Of a stretch of DNA of 64,000 nucleotides, positions 42,957 to 51,708 are shown piece by piece (position 1 is the stretch's first letter; each line of letters starts with the position of its first letter). This DNA is from Nocardioides marmotae. GTDB taxonomy: Bacteria > Actinomycetota > Actinomycetes > Propionibacteriales > Nocardioidaceae. A program made the position numbers and the translations under genes. Location of the stretch: positions 3,782,001-3,846,000 of the forward strand of contig NZ_CP053660.1 in the NCBI RefSeq assembly GCF_013177455.1, in the 5' to 3' direction. The notes under the pieces were generated by a model. That model did not search any database, was not told the origin of the DNA, and worked only from the letters and a program-made list of their open reading frames with translations.

Positions 42957-43646
42957 ATGCAGACCATCGGACTTCTCGGCGGGCTCGGCTGGAAGAGCAG
43001 CGCCGTCTACTACGAGGCCCTCAACCGCGGCGTCGAGGAGCGGCTCGGCGGGCTCCACTCCGCGCGGACCGTGCTCGCGTCGGTGGAGTTCGCCGAGGTG
43101 ACCGAGCTCGCCGCTGCCGAGCGCTGGGACGACGTCGCCGCCGTGCTGGTGGCCGCCGCGCAGGGCGTGGAGCGGGCCGGGGCGGACTTCCTGCTCATGT
43201 GCACGACGGCGTACCACCAGGTCTTCGAGCAGGTCGAGGCCGCCGTCGACGTCCCCGTCCTCCACCTCGCCGACGTCGTCGCCGAGGCGTGCAAGGAGGC
43301 CGGGGTCTCCTCGGTGGGCTTCCTCGGCACGAAGTTCTCGATGACCCGGCCGTTCTTCACCGACCGGCTCGCCGGCCACGGCATCACCGTCCACCTGCCG
43401 GACGAGAAGCACCACCAGGAGCTCGACGACGTCGTGTACGGCGAGCTCGTCCACGGCCGCGTCCTGGACTCCTCGCGCCGCGGCGTGGTGTCGATCATCG
43501 ACGAGCTGTGGGACGCCGGCGCCGCCGGTGTCGTCCTCGGCTGCACCGAGCTCGAGCTGCTCGTCAAGCAGGCCGACGCCGACATCCCCGTCTTCCCCTG
43601 CACCACCCTGCACGTCGCCGCCGCGCTCGACCGCGCGCTCGCCTGA
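42957..43646 (+). CDS. Aspartate/glutamate racemase-family protein
   Basis: A 229-residue PLP-independent amino-acid racemase of the Asp/Glu racemase superfamily. The two catalytic cysteines are Cys82 in LMCTTAYH and Cys196 in GCTELELL. The N-terminal signature IGLLGGLGWKSSAVYYEALN matches the aspartate-racemase branch. The usual CNTAH motif is CTTAYH here. ATG at 42957 with AAAGGTGA upstream. Substrate unproven. Confidence 0.88.
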   Translation: MQTIGLLGGLGWKSSAVYYEALNRGVEERLGGLHSARTVLASVEFAEVTELAAAERWDDVAAVLVAAAQGVERAGADFLLMCTTAYHQVFEQVEAAVDVPVLHLADVVAEACKEAGVSSVGFLGTKFSMTRPFFTDRLAGHGITVHLPDEKHHQELDDVVYGELVHGRVLDSSRRGVVSIIDELWDAGAAGVVLGCTELELLVKQADADIPVFPCTTLHVAAALDRALA

Positions 43647-43700
43647 CCCTTCTCTCGGGTCGGCGCTCGTTCGCGGGGCTGATCTTCGGGGCTGATTCTC

Positions 43701-43796
43701 GGGGTAGTCCGGCACAGGAGCGCCCTTGGCGGGATAGTCCGACACCAGCGCGCCCTTTCCGGTCCGGCCAAGGGCGCAGGCGTGGCGGACTATCCC
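43701..43796. repeat. GGATAGTC-family hairpin with extra left arm
   Basis: The arm at 43731-43757 (starts GGGATAGTCCG, ends GCGCCCTT) pairs with 43770-43796 with about five mismatches in 27 around a 12-base loop. A further left-arm copy lies at 43701-43729 (GGGGTAGTCCGGCAC...GCGCCCTTGG). The stop codon TAG of the next gene is formed by the right arm. Related to 55956-56057 and 57171-57236. Confidence 0.7.
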
Positions 43797-44260
43797 GGCA
43801 CGCGGTCGGGAGGGAAGCCGCCGGTGGCGACCGGGCCCCACGAGGTGGGGGTGATCCGGAGCAGCGACTTGCCCTGGGTGCGCATGGCGGCGCGGTACTC
43901 CTCCCAGTCGGGGTGCTCGCCGGAGATGCACCGGAAGTACTCCACCAGCCCGTCCTCGGCCTCGGCGGAGGGCATGTCGAGCACCTCGCAGGTGCCGTCG
44001 ACCTGCACCCAGGCGTCGTTCCACTCATCGGAGAGGACGAGGACCGAGCAGCGGGGGTCGCGGCGGAGGTTCACCGCCTTGGCGCGGTCGGGGTACGTCG
44101 AGATGACGATGTGCCCCTCGGCCGAGACGCCGCCGGTGACCGGGGAGACCTGCGGGCGGCCGTCGGCGCGGTGGGTGACCAGCACGAGGTGGTGCCGGGT
44201 GCGGGCGAAGTCGAGCAGCTCGGGCAGCTGGACGCGGGTGTTCGTGGCGATCGTGGGCAT
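43790..44260 (-). CDS. PPOX-class F420/flavin-dependent oxidoreductase
   Basis: A 156-residue split-barrel protein of the pyridoxamine-5'-phosphate-oxidase superfamily (TIGR03618-like). The N-terminus MPTIATNTRVQLPELLDFAR, the strand HLVLVTHRADGRPQVSPVTG and RAKAVNLRRDPRCSVLVL are typical of actinobacterial F420-binding members. Reaction unknown. Its last codons and stop run into the right arm of the 43731-43796 hairpin. Convergent with the racemase gene and divergent from typA. Confidence 0.88.
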   Translation of the reverse strand: MPTIATNTRVQLPELLDFARTRHHLVLVTHRADGRPQVSPVTGGVSAEGHIVISTYPDRAKAVNLRRDPRCSVLVLSDEWNDAWVQVDGTCEVLDMPSAEAEDGLVEYFRCISGEHPDWEEYRAAMRTQGKSLLRITPTSWGPVATGGFPPDRVPG

Positions 44261-44389
44261 GCCCACACGGTGCCCGGGGCCACTCCTCGCGATGCGGGCC
44301 GATGCCGCTCGCGCCTCTAGACTCGGCGAGGCCCTCTTGCGGCCCTGCACCACCGACTTGACTCCCGACGGAAGCGACGTACCACTCCC

Positions 44390-46282
44390 ATGCCCGGAAC
44401 CACCGCCCGCACGGACCTGCGCAACGTCGCGATCGTCGCGCACGTCGACCACGGCAAGACCACCCTGGTCGACGCCATGCTCCGCCAGGCCGGCGCCTTC
44501 ACCGCGCACCAGGCCGAGAGCGTCGCCGAGCGCGTCATGGACTCCGGTGACCTCGAGCGCGAGAAGGGCATCACCATCCTCGCGAAGAACACCGCGGTCC
44601 ACTACGCCGGCCCGGCCGCCGGCGGCCAGCCGATGACGATCAACATCATCGACACCCCCGGCCACGCCGACTTCGGTGGCGAGGTCGAGCGCGGCCTGTC
44701 GATGGTCGACGGCATCGTGCTGCTGGTCGACGCCTCCGAGGGCCCGCTCCCCCAGACCCGCTTCGTGCTGCGCAAGGCGCTCAACGCCGACATGCCGGTG
44801 ATCCTGGTCGTCAACAAGACCGACCGCGGCGACGCGCGGATCGCCGAGGTCGTCGACGAGACCTACGAGCTGTTCATGGACCTGCTCGACGACAGCCACA
44901 GCCAGGAGGCGCTCGACTTCCCGGTCGTCTACGCCTCGGGCCGCGCCGGCGTCGCGGGCCTCGAGCAGCCGGCCAACGGCGAGCTGCCGGACAGCCCCGA
45001 CCTCGAGCCGCTGTTCAAGACCATCCTGGAGACCATCCCGGCCCCGACGTACGACGAGGGCGCGCCGCTCCAGGCCCACGTCACCAACCTCGACTCCTCG
45101 CCGTTCCTCGGCCGCCTCGCGCTGGTGCGCGTGCACCAGGGCGAGCTGAAGAAGGGCCAGCAGGTCGCGTGGATGAAGCGCGACGGCTCGGTCAACCGGG
45201 TCAAGATCACCGAGCTCCTCGTCACCGAGGGCCTCGAGCGCAAGCCCGGCGAGTCCGCCGGCCCCGGCGACATCGTCGCGATCGCGGGCATCCCCGACAT
45301 CACCATCGGCGAGACGCTGGCCGACCCGGAGAACCCGGTCGCGCTGCCGCTCATCCACGTCGACGAGCCGGCGATCTCGATGACGATCGGCACCAACACC
45401 AGCCCGCTGGTGGGCCGGGTCAAGGGCTCCAAGGTCACCGCGCGCCTGGTCAAGGACCGCCTCGACTCCGAGCTGATCGGCAACGTCTCGCTGCGCATCC
45501 TGCCGACCGAGCGCCCCGACGCCTGGGAGGTCCAGGGCCGCGGCGAGCTGGCGCTGGCGATCCTCGTGGAGCAGATGCGCCGCGAGGGCTTCGAGCTGAC
45601 TGTCGGCAAGCCGCAGGTGGTCACCCGGGAGATCGACGGCAAGGTCCACGAGCCGGTCGAGCGCCTGACCATCGACGCCCCCGAGGAGCACCTCGGCTCG
45701 ATCACCGAGCTGCTCGCCACCCGCAAGGGCCGCATGGAGCAGATGACCAACCACGGCACCGGCTGGGTGCGGATGGAGTTCCTGGTCCCGGCGCGCGGCC
45801 TCATCGGCTTCCGGACCGAGTTCCTCACCACCACCCGCGGCACCGGCATCGCCCACCACATCTTCGAGAAGTACGAGCCGTGGGCCGGCGAGATCCGCTC
45901 GCGGAACAACGGCTCGCTGGTGGCCGACCGCAAGGGCGCCGCGACGGCGTACGCCATGACCTCGCTGCAGGAGCGCGGCGTGATGTTCGTGGAGCCGACC
46001 ACCGAGGTCTACGAGGGCATGATCGTCGGCGAGAACTCCCGCGCCGACGACATGGACGTCAACATCACCAAGGAGAAGCAGCAGACCAACATCCGGTCCG
46101 CCACCTCCGACAACTTCGAGAAGCTCATCCCGCCGAAGAAGCTCTCGCTGGAGCAGTGCCTGGAGTTCTGCCGCGACGACGAGTGCGTCGAGGTCACCCC
46201 GGAGATGGTCCGCATCCGCAAGGTCATCCTCGACGCCAACGAGCGCGCGAAGATCGCCAGCCGGGCGCGCAAGTCGAAGTAG
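44390..46282 (+). CDS. typA: Ribosome-associated GTPase TypA/BipA
   Basis: A 630-residue translational GTPase. G1 AHVDHGKTT, G2 EKGITILAKNTA, G3 DTPGHADF, G4 NKTD and domains II-V, ending in the TypA-specific C-terminal domain (DECVEVTPEMVRIRK). Involved in ribosome assembly and stress adaptation in other bacteria. ATG at 44390. Monocistronic; a strong hairpin follows the gene. Confidence 0.97.
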   Translation: MPGTTARTDLRNVAIVAHVDHGKTTLVDAMLRQAGAFTAHQAESVAERVMDSGDLEREKGITILAKNTAVHYAGPAAGGQPMTINIIDTPGHADFGGEVERGLSMVDGIVLLVDASEGPLPQTRFVLRKALNADMPVILVVNKTDRGDARIAEVVDETYELFMDLLDDSHSQEALDFPVVYASGRAGVAGLEQPANGELPDSPDLEPLFKTILETIPAPTYDEGAPLQAHVTNLDSSPFLGRLALVRVHQGELKKGQQVAWMKRDGSVNRVKITELLVTEGLERKPGESAGPGDIVAIAGIPDITIGETLADPENPVALPLIHVDEPAISMTIGTNTSPLVGRVKGSKVTARLVKDRLDSELIGNVSLRILPTERPDAWEVQGRGELALAILVEQMRREGFELTVGKPQVVTREIDGKVHEPVERLTIDAPEEHLGSITELLATRKGRMEQMTNHGTGWVRMEFLVPARGLIGFRTEFLTTTRGTGIAHHIFEKYEPWAGEIRSRNNGSLVADRKGAATAYAMTSLQERGVMFVEPTTEVYEGMIVGENSRADDMDVNITKEKQQTNIRSATSDNFEKLIPPKKLSLEQCLEFCRDDECVEVTPEMVRIRKVILDANERAKIASRARKSK

Positions 46283-46303
46283 CCCTCCGCTCGAGGCCCG
46301 CAG

Positions 46304-46357
46304 CCGCCTCGTGATGCCCAGCGTGCGCTCCGGCGCACGCCCGGCATCACGAGGCGG
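46304..46357. terminator. Bidirectional hairpin, CGCCTCGTGATGC family, copy 1
   Basis: CCGCCTCGTGATGCC (46304-46318) pairs perfectly with GGCATCACGAGGCGG (46343-46357); inside, GCGTGCGC and GCGCACGC (46321-46328, 46333-46340) form a second stem. It sits between convergent typA and the cytosine deaminase gene. The 13-bp outer arms recur at 53315-53366. Confidence 0.8.
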
Positions 46358-46384
46358 TCGGCATTTCGGCTCAGGTACGCCGAG

Positions 46385-46846
46385 TCAGGCCTCGACGCCG
46401 ATGTCCTCGTTCCACAGGGTCGGCTGGTCGCGGATGAAACCGCCCATCATCGCCACGCACTCGGCGTCGTCGAGCACGACGACCTCGACGCCCCGCGAAC
46501 GCAGGTAGTCCTCGCCGCCGAGGAAGTTGCGGTTCTCCCCGATCACCACGCGCGGGATGCCGTAGAGCAGGATCGCGCCGGTGCACATGTCGCACGGCGA
46601 GAGCGTGGTGACCATCGTCGAGGCGGCGTACACGCTGGCCGGGAGCCGGCCGATGTTCTCCAGGCAGTCGGTCTCGCCGTGGCGGGTCGGGCTGCCCAGC
46701 TGCACCCGGCGGTTGCGGCCGGTGCCGAGCACCCGGCCGTCGTGGACGAGGGCGGCGCCGATGGGGATGCCGCCCTCGGCGAGGCCGGTGCGGGCCTCGG
46801 CGACGGCGCGGGCGAGGGCGGAGGCGAGCAGGTCGGAGTCGGGCAC
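46385..46846 (-). CDS. Cytosine deaminase, fungal (Fcy1) type
   Basis: A 153-residue zinc-dependent deaminase of the CDA fold. Zinc ligands and catalytic Glu: His56/Glu58 in TRHGETDCLENIGRL and Cys85/Cys88 in TTLSPCDMCTGAILLYGIPR. The sequence resembles yeast cytosine deaminase from end to end, including the NFLGG loop and the C-terminal cap LWNEDIG, rather than tRNA adenosine deaminase. It would convert cytosine to uracil. GTG start at 46846 with GGAG upstream. Last gene of the transporter operon, 53 bases after the permease, which points to imported nucleobase as substrate. Confidence 0.85.
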   Translation of the reverse strand: MPDSDLLASALARAVAEARTGLAEGGIPIGAALVHDGRVLGTGRNRRVQLGSPTRHGETDCLENIGRLPASVYAASTMVTTLSPCDMCTGAILLYGIPRVVIGENRNFLGGEDYLRSRGVEVVVLDDAECVAMMGGFIRDQPTLWNEDIGVEA

Positions 46847-46899
46847 GGTGGGTCTCCGTTCGAGGGGGGTGCGAGGGGGATGGGTGGGCCGGGACGGCC

Positions 46900-47799
46900 T
46901 CAGGCGCGGCGGTAGGCCTTGAGGTAGGAGCCGGGGTAGCGCACGGTGCGCCCGCCGATGGCGAGGGCGGCGATGACGGCGAGGTACGGCAGCGCGAGCA
47001 TCAGCTCGCCGGGGACCCCGTCGAAGGCCGAGGTGATCGCCAGCTGCAGCTGCAGGGCGTCGGTCCCGGCGAAGATCAGCGCGCCGAGGACGGCCGGCCA
47101 GACCCGCCAGCGGGCGAAGATGACCAGCGCGATGCACACCCAGCCGCGTCCGCTGACGATGTCGAGGGTGAAGCTGCCCAGCACCGCGAGGGTGAGGAAC
47201 GCCCCGCCGATGGCCATCAGCGCGCTGCCGACCATGAGGGCGACGTACCGCGTGGCGGTCACCGAGATGCCGGCGACGTCGGCGGCCTCGAAGCTCTCCC
47301 CCACCGCGTGCAGGCGCATGCCGAGCCCGGTCGAGCGCAGCACCCACCAGGCGGCCGGCGCGAGCACGAGGAAGCCGACGTAGGTCAGCCAGTGCTGGCC
47401 GAGCACCTCGTTGCCGCGGAAGAGGACGCGGAACTTGTCGTCCAGGGTCGGCCGGTCGCCGGCGTAGAGCAGCCGGAAGGTGAACTCGCAGATCGCGATG
47501 AGCAGCAGCGTCAGGCCGAGGCCGGAGACGTGCTGGTTGAGCCCGAGGGTGACCACGAAGAAGCCCATCAGGGCCCCGGCGAGGACGCCCCCGACGACCG
47601 CTGCGAGCAGGCCGATCCACGGCGAGCCGCTGCGGGCGGCGGCGAGGAACCCGATGAACGCGCCGAGGTACATCGTGCCCTCGATGCTCAGGTTGAGCAC
47701 GCCGCTGCGCTCGGTGATCAGCTCGCCGATGCCCGCCCACACGAGGGGCGTGGCGATGGTGAGCATGGCGCCGATGAGCGCCAGCAGGTTGATGCTCAT
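46900..47799 (-). CDS. ABC transporter permease, nucleoside (BmpA/RbsC-like) type, subunit 2
   Basis: A 299-residue integral membrane protein with 8-9 hydrophobic segments. The family features NLSIEGTMYLGAF and LTLLLIAICEFTF are seen, and MSINLLALIGAMLTIATPL gives the expected N-terminus. It forms the translocation path with the adjacent permease in a nucleoside-type importer. Start overlaps the preceding permease stop (ATGA). Confidence 0.92.
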   Translation of the reverse strand: MSINLLALIGAMLTIATPLVWAGIGELITERSGVLNLSIEGTMYLGAFIGFLAAARSGSPWIGLLAAVVGGVLAGALMGFFVVTLGLNQHVSGLGLTLLLIAICEFTFRLLYAGDRPTLDDKFRVLFRGNEVLGQHWLTYVGFLVLAPAAWWVLRSTGLGMRLHAVGESFEAADVAGISVTATRYVALMVGSALMAIGGAFLTLAVLGSFTLDIVSGRGWVCIALVIFARWRVWPAVLGALIFAGTDALQLQLAITSAFDGVPGELMLALPYLAVIAALAIGGRTVRYPGSYLKAYRRA

Positions 47800-48869
47800 C
47801 GGGAGCCTCCTGATCGCGATCGGGACCGCCACTGGAGCCGGTAGCGGCGCCAGCTCATCGCCGAGAGCACCGCCAGGAGCAGCAGGGCGCTGAACATCGC
47901 GCCGAGCTGCGCGGGGACCTGCAGGACCAGCGAGACGTTCTGCGCGCCGACCGAGATGTCGCCGAGCAGCAGCGCGACCAGCACGACGCCGATCGCGGCG
48001 AGGCCGCCGAGGGTGGCGACGATGACGCCGGTGTAGCCGTAGCCGTCGCTGATGCCGGCGGTGAGCTGGTGCTGCACGCCCATCACCTGCGAGGCGCCGC
48101 CGAGCCCGGCGATGCCGCCGGAGACCAGCGCGCAGCGCCACTGGAGCCGGCCGACGTCCACGCCGCTGAACTCCGCGGCGCGGGGGGACTGCCCGGCGGC
48201 CTTGATCCGTACGCCGACCGCGGTGCGGGCCAGCACGACGCCGGCGACCACGATGACGAGGATCGCGACCGCGAAGCCCCAGTGCACCCGGCTGCCCGGG
48301 ACGAGCGCGGGCAGGTCGAAGCCCGACCCGAGCCGGTCGGAGTCGGTGAACCCGCTGCTGGAGTTGCGCCAGGGGCCGTTGAGCAGGCCCTGGACCACCA
48401 GCAGCGCGACCGGGTTGAGCAGCAGCGTGGTGACGACCTCGTCGATGCCGGCGTGGCGCTTGAGCCAGGCCGGGACGACCGCCCACAGCACCCCGCCGGC
48501 CATGCCGGCGAGGAAGCCGAGCGGCAGCGCGACGGCCGGGGGCAGGTCGGTGAAGGTGGTGCCGACCCAGGTGGTGCCGATCGCGCCGAGGAGGAACTGC
48601 CCCTCCGCGCCGATGTTCCAGTAGCCGGCGCGGAACGCGACCGCCACCGCGATGCCGGTGAACAGCAGCGGGGTCGCGGTCAGCAGCACCTCGTAGAGGC
48701 CGTTGGTCGAGGTGAGCGGGGTAACCAGATACCGCTCGTACGCCGCCAGCGGCGCCGCCCCCGCGAGCCGGATCGGCACCGCGGTCAGCGCGAGGGTGAC
48801 CAGGACGGCGACGAGCACCGCCACCGGGGCCAGCCAGCGCGGCTCGTGGCCGCGCAGCACGAACTTCAT
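47796..48869 (-). CDS. ABC transporter permease, nucleoside (BmpA/RbsC-like) type, subunit 1
   Basis: A 357-residue membrane protein with about nine helices. The segment FRAGYWNIGAEGQFLLGA is the hallmark of the larger permease of BmpA-type nucleoside transporters. Start overlaps the ATPase stop (ATGA). Larger than its partner because of an N-terminal ~50-residue hydrophobic leader. Confidence 0.92.
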   Translation of the reverse strand: MKFVLRGHEPRWLAPVAVLVAVLVTLALTAVPIRLAGAAPLAAYERYLVTPLTSTNGLYEVLLTATPLLFTGIAVAVAFRAGYWNIGAEGQFLLGAIGTTWVGTTFTDLPPAVALPLGFLAGMAGGVLWAVVPAWLKRHAGIDEVVTTLLLNPVALLVVQGLLNGPWRNSSSGFTDSDRLGSGFDLPALVPGSRVHWGFAVAILVIVVAGVVLARTAVGVRIKAAGQSPRAAEFSGVDVGRLQWRCALVSGGIAGLGGASQVMGVQHQLTAGISDGYGYTGVIVATLGGLAAIGVVLVALLLGDISVGAQNVSLVLQVPAQLGAMFSALLLLAVLSAMSWRRYRLQWRSRSRSGGSR

Positions 48870-50467
48870 GCCGATCCTCCTCCGGCCATCAGGACGCCGA
48901 GCCGGTCCGGGGAGGCCTCGGCGACCGGCAGCTCGCCGACCACCTCGCCACCGAACAGCACGACGACGCGGTCGCTGAGCGCGCGCAGCTCGTCGAGGTC
49001 CTCGGAGACCAGCAGCACGCCGGCGCCCTCCGAGCGCAGCTCGTCGAGCTGCTGGTGGACGTAGCGGTAGGCGCCGATGTCGAGGCCGCGGGTGGGCTGG
49101 GCGACGACGAGCACCCGCGGGCGGCGCGCGAGGGCGCGGGCCAGCAGGACCTTCTGCATGTTGCCGCCCGAGAGCGTCGCGACCGCGTCGATCGGGCGGG
49201 CGCGGATGTCGAAGCGCTCGATCATCGCCTCGGCGTGGGCCCGGACCGCCGTGCGGTCGAGCAGGCCGCGGCGGGTGTAGGCGGGGAGGTCCTCGAGGAC
49301 CAGGTTGTACTCCACGCTCATCTGCGGCACGACGCTGCCGCGGCGGTCCTCGGTGAGCCGGCCGAGCCCGGCGGCCAGCCGCTCCCCGACCCCGGCAGAG
49401 GTGACGTCCTGCCCGGCGACCTCGAGGGTGCCGGAGGTGACCGGCAGGGTGGCGCTGAGCACCTCCACCAGCTCGGTCTGGCCGTTGCCGGAGACGCCGG
49501 CCAGGCCGACGATCTCGCCGCCGCGGACGGTGAGGTCGATGCCGCGGAGCACGTCGCGGCCACCGCGGCTGACGGTCAGCCCGCTCAGCCGGAGCACCGG
49601 CTCGGCAGCGGCGGCCGGGTGGGGACGGCGGGTCGCCGGGGCCGGGCCTCCGGCCATGCCCACAGCCGCCTCGAGCTCGGTGGCCTCGCCGTCGCCGCTC
49701 GCGGTGGTGGCCGCGACCTCGTCGGTGCTGCCGCCCATCATCAGCGCGGCCAGCTCCTCGTCGCGCACGGTCGCGGTGGCCCGCTCCCCGACCAGCCGCC
49801 CGCGGCGGAGGACGACGACGCGGTCGGAGATCTCAGCGACCTCCCGCAGCTTGTGGGAGACGAGCAGGATGCCCAGGCCCGCGGTCCGCAGGCGACGTAC
49901 GGTCTCGAAGAGGGCGCGCACGTCCTGCGGGGTGAGCACCGCGGTCGGCTCGTCGAGGATGACCACCCGGCAGTCGTGGAAGAGCGCCTTGACGATCTCC
50001 ACCCGCTGCCGCTCGCCGATCGAGAGCGAGCCGACGAGCCGGTCGGGGTCGAGGGTGACCCCGACCCGCTCCATCGCCTCGACCACCCGGCGGCGGGTCT
50101 CGGCGCGGTCGACCCGGCCGAGCCCGACGCCGGAGAGGGCGATGTTGTCGGTGACGGTCATGGTCTCCACGAGGGAGAACTCCTGGGTGACCATGCCGAT
50201 GCCGGCGGCCATCGCGTCCTTGGGGGAGGCGATGTCCAGCGGCGTCCCGTCGACGGCGATCGTGCCGGCGTCGGGCCGGACCAGGCCGTAGACGACCTTC
50301 ATCAGCGTGGACTTGCCGGCGCCGTTCTCCCCGAGCATGGCGACCACCTCACCGGGCGCGACGCGCAGCGAGACGTCGTCGTTGGCGAGCAGGTCGCCGT
50401 ACCGCTTGGTGATGCCGGTGAGCTCGAGGAGCGGACGGGCCACGGTGTCCGTGGCGCCGCCGGTCAC
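48866..50467 (-). CDS. ABC transporter ATPase with two nucleotide-binding domains (nucleoside type)
   Basis: A 533-residue tandem ATPase. First domain: Walker A GENGAGKST, signature LSIGERQR, Walker B VVILDEPTAVL, H-loop LLVSHKL. Second domain: altered Walker A GVSGNGQTE, signature LSGGNMQK, and a degenerate Walker B VLVVAQPTRGLD. The linker (~240-290) is rich in Ala, Thr and Pro. This layout is standard for RbsA/NupA-like importers. GTG start overlaps the BmpA stop (GTGA). Confidence 0.94.
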   Translation of the reverse strand: MTGGATDTVARPLLELTGITKRYGDLLANDDVSLRVAPGEVVAMLGENGAGKSTLMKVVYGLVRPDAGTIAVDGTPLDIASPKDAMAAGIGMVTQEFSLVETMTVTDNIALSGVGLGRVDRAETRRRVVEAMERVGVTLDPDRLVGSLSIGERQRVEIVKALFHDCRVVILDEPTAVLTPQDVRALFETVRRLRTAGLGILLVSHKLREVAEISDRVVVLRRGRLVGERATATVRDEELAALMMGGSTDEVAATTASGDGEATELEAAVGMAGGPAPATRRPHPAAAAEPVLRLSGLTVSRGGRDVLRGIDLTVRGGEIVGLAGVSGNGQTELVEVLSATLPVTSGTLEVAGQDVTSAGVGERLAAGLGRLTEDRRGSVVPQMSVEYNLVLEDLPAYTRRGLLDRTAVRAHAEAMIERFDIRARPIDAVATLSGGNMQKVLLARALARRPRVLVVAQPTRGLDIGAYRYVHQQLDELRSEGAGVLLVSEDLDELRALSDRVVVLFGGEVVGELPVAEASPDRLGVLMAGGGSA

Positions 50468-51546
50468 TTCTTCGACACGTCGATCGAGCTGGCGGGCGCG
50501 GCCTCGTCCACGGGGGTGGTGAAGCTGCCGTCCATGATCGCGGCCTTGACCTTCTCGACCTTCGCGACGAGCTCGTCCGGCACGCCGCCGACCACGTCGG
50601 TGTTGATCTCGGCCAGCTCGGAGCCGCCGACCTTCATGAAGGAGAACTCGCCCAGGTCGACGGCCTGCGGCTCGCCGGTGGCCTGCTCGATGACCGCGTC
50701 CACGGTGGGCCGCATGTGCCAGATCAGGGAGGTGATCACGTGCCCGGGCGCCTCGTCGTGCTGGTCGACCATCATGCCGACCACCGGGATGTCGGCCTCC
50801 TCGGCGGCGGCGATGACGCCGTCGCGCTCGGCGAAGAGGACGTCGGCACCGGCCGAGATGTGGGCCTGGGCGGCCTGCTTGGCCGCGGCGGGGTCGAAGA
50901 AGCTGTTGATGAAGGAGACCTTCACCGTCGCCTTCGGGCTCGTCTCCTTCACGCCGAGCACGAAGGCGTTGACGATGCGGTTGACCTCGGGGATCGGCAT
51001 GGCGCCGACGATGCCGATGGTGTCGCTCTTGGTCATCCCGCCGGCGAGCATGCCCGAGAGGTACGCCGGGTCCTGGAGCCAGTTGTCGAAGACGCTCATG
51101 TTGGGCTCGACCGGCTTCTCGCCGGAGCCGAAGGCGAAGGGGATGTCGGGGAACTCCGCGGCGACCTTGCGGACCGCCTCCTCGGCGGCGAACGCGTCGC
51201 CGATGATCGCGTCGGGCTCCTCGTTGGCGGCGATGTCGCGCAGGCCGCGCTCCATCGCGTCGGAGGTGCTGAGGTCGTCGACGTGCTTGTAGCGGATCTC
51301 GCCGTCGTCGGCCGCCTCCTGCAGCGCGGCGTGGATCGCGCCGTCCCAGGGCTCCTCGAGCGGGGTGGCGTACACGCCGTAGATCAGCGGCAGGTCCTCG
51401 GAGCCGGAGCCCCCGGAGCCGCCGTCGGACTCCTCGCCGGTGGCGCCGCCGCAGGCGGAGAGGGCGAGCGCGCCGACGATCGCGACGGCGGCCCAGGTGC
51501 GGCGCAGCGGGGACCGACGGGGTCGGGATGCGGGAGTGACGTTCAT
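50464..51546 (-). CDS. BmpA-family basic membrane lipoprotein, nucleoside-binding
   Basis: A 360-residue substrate-binding lipoprotein: signal peptide with lipobox ALSAC (Cys ~32), Gly/Ser linker, then a BMP/PnrA fold (YGVYATPLEEPWDGAIHAAL, AEFPDIPFAFGSGEKP, GIVGAMPIPEVNRIVNAF). It feeds the permease/ATPase genes downstream. First gene of the operon. ATG at 51546 preferred over an in-frame GTG at 51555. Divergent from the PucR regulator, 162 bases apart. Confidence 0.92.
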   Translation of the reverse strand: MNVTPASRPRRSPLRRTWAAVAIVGALALSACGGATGEESDGGSGGSGSEDLPLIYGVYATPLEEPWDGAIHAALQEAADDGEIRYKHVDDLSTSDAMERGLRDIAANEEPDAIIGDAFAAEEAVRKVAAEFPDIPFAFGSGEKPVEPNMSVFDNWLQDPAYLSGMLAGGMTKSDTIGIVGAMPIPEVNRIVNAFVLGVKETSPKATVKVSFINSFFDPAAAKQAAQAHISAGADVLFAERDGVIAAAEEADIPVVGMMVDQHDEAPGHVITSLIWHMRPTVDAVIEQATGEPQAVDLGEFSFMKVGGSELAEINTDVVGGVPDELVAKVEKVKAAIMDGSFTTPVDEAAPASSIDVSKK

Positions 51547-51708
51547 GGGGACCACCTCGGATGACCTCGGACGGGGACTGCTCGGCGGGGCCGACGTCGC
51601 CAGTCAAGCGGTCCGGCGAGGGGGACGGCAAGGGACACGACGTCGCGTTTCCTAGGGTTTTACCTGACAACCTGTCGCGTGACGCCGGTTTCCGCCAGGA
51701 TCGGAAAC

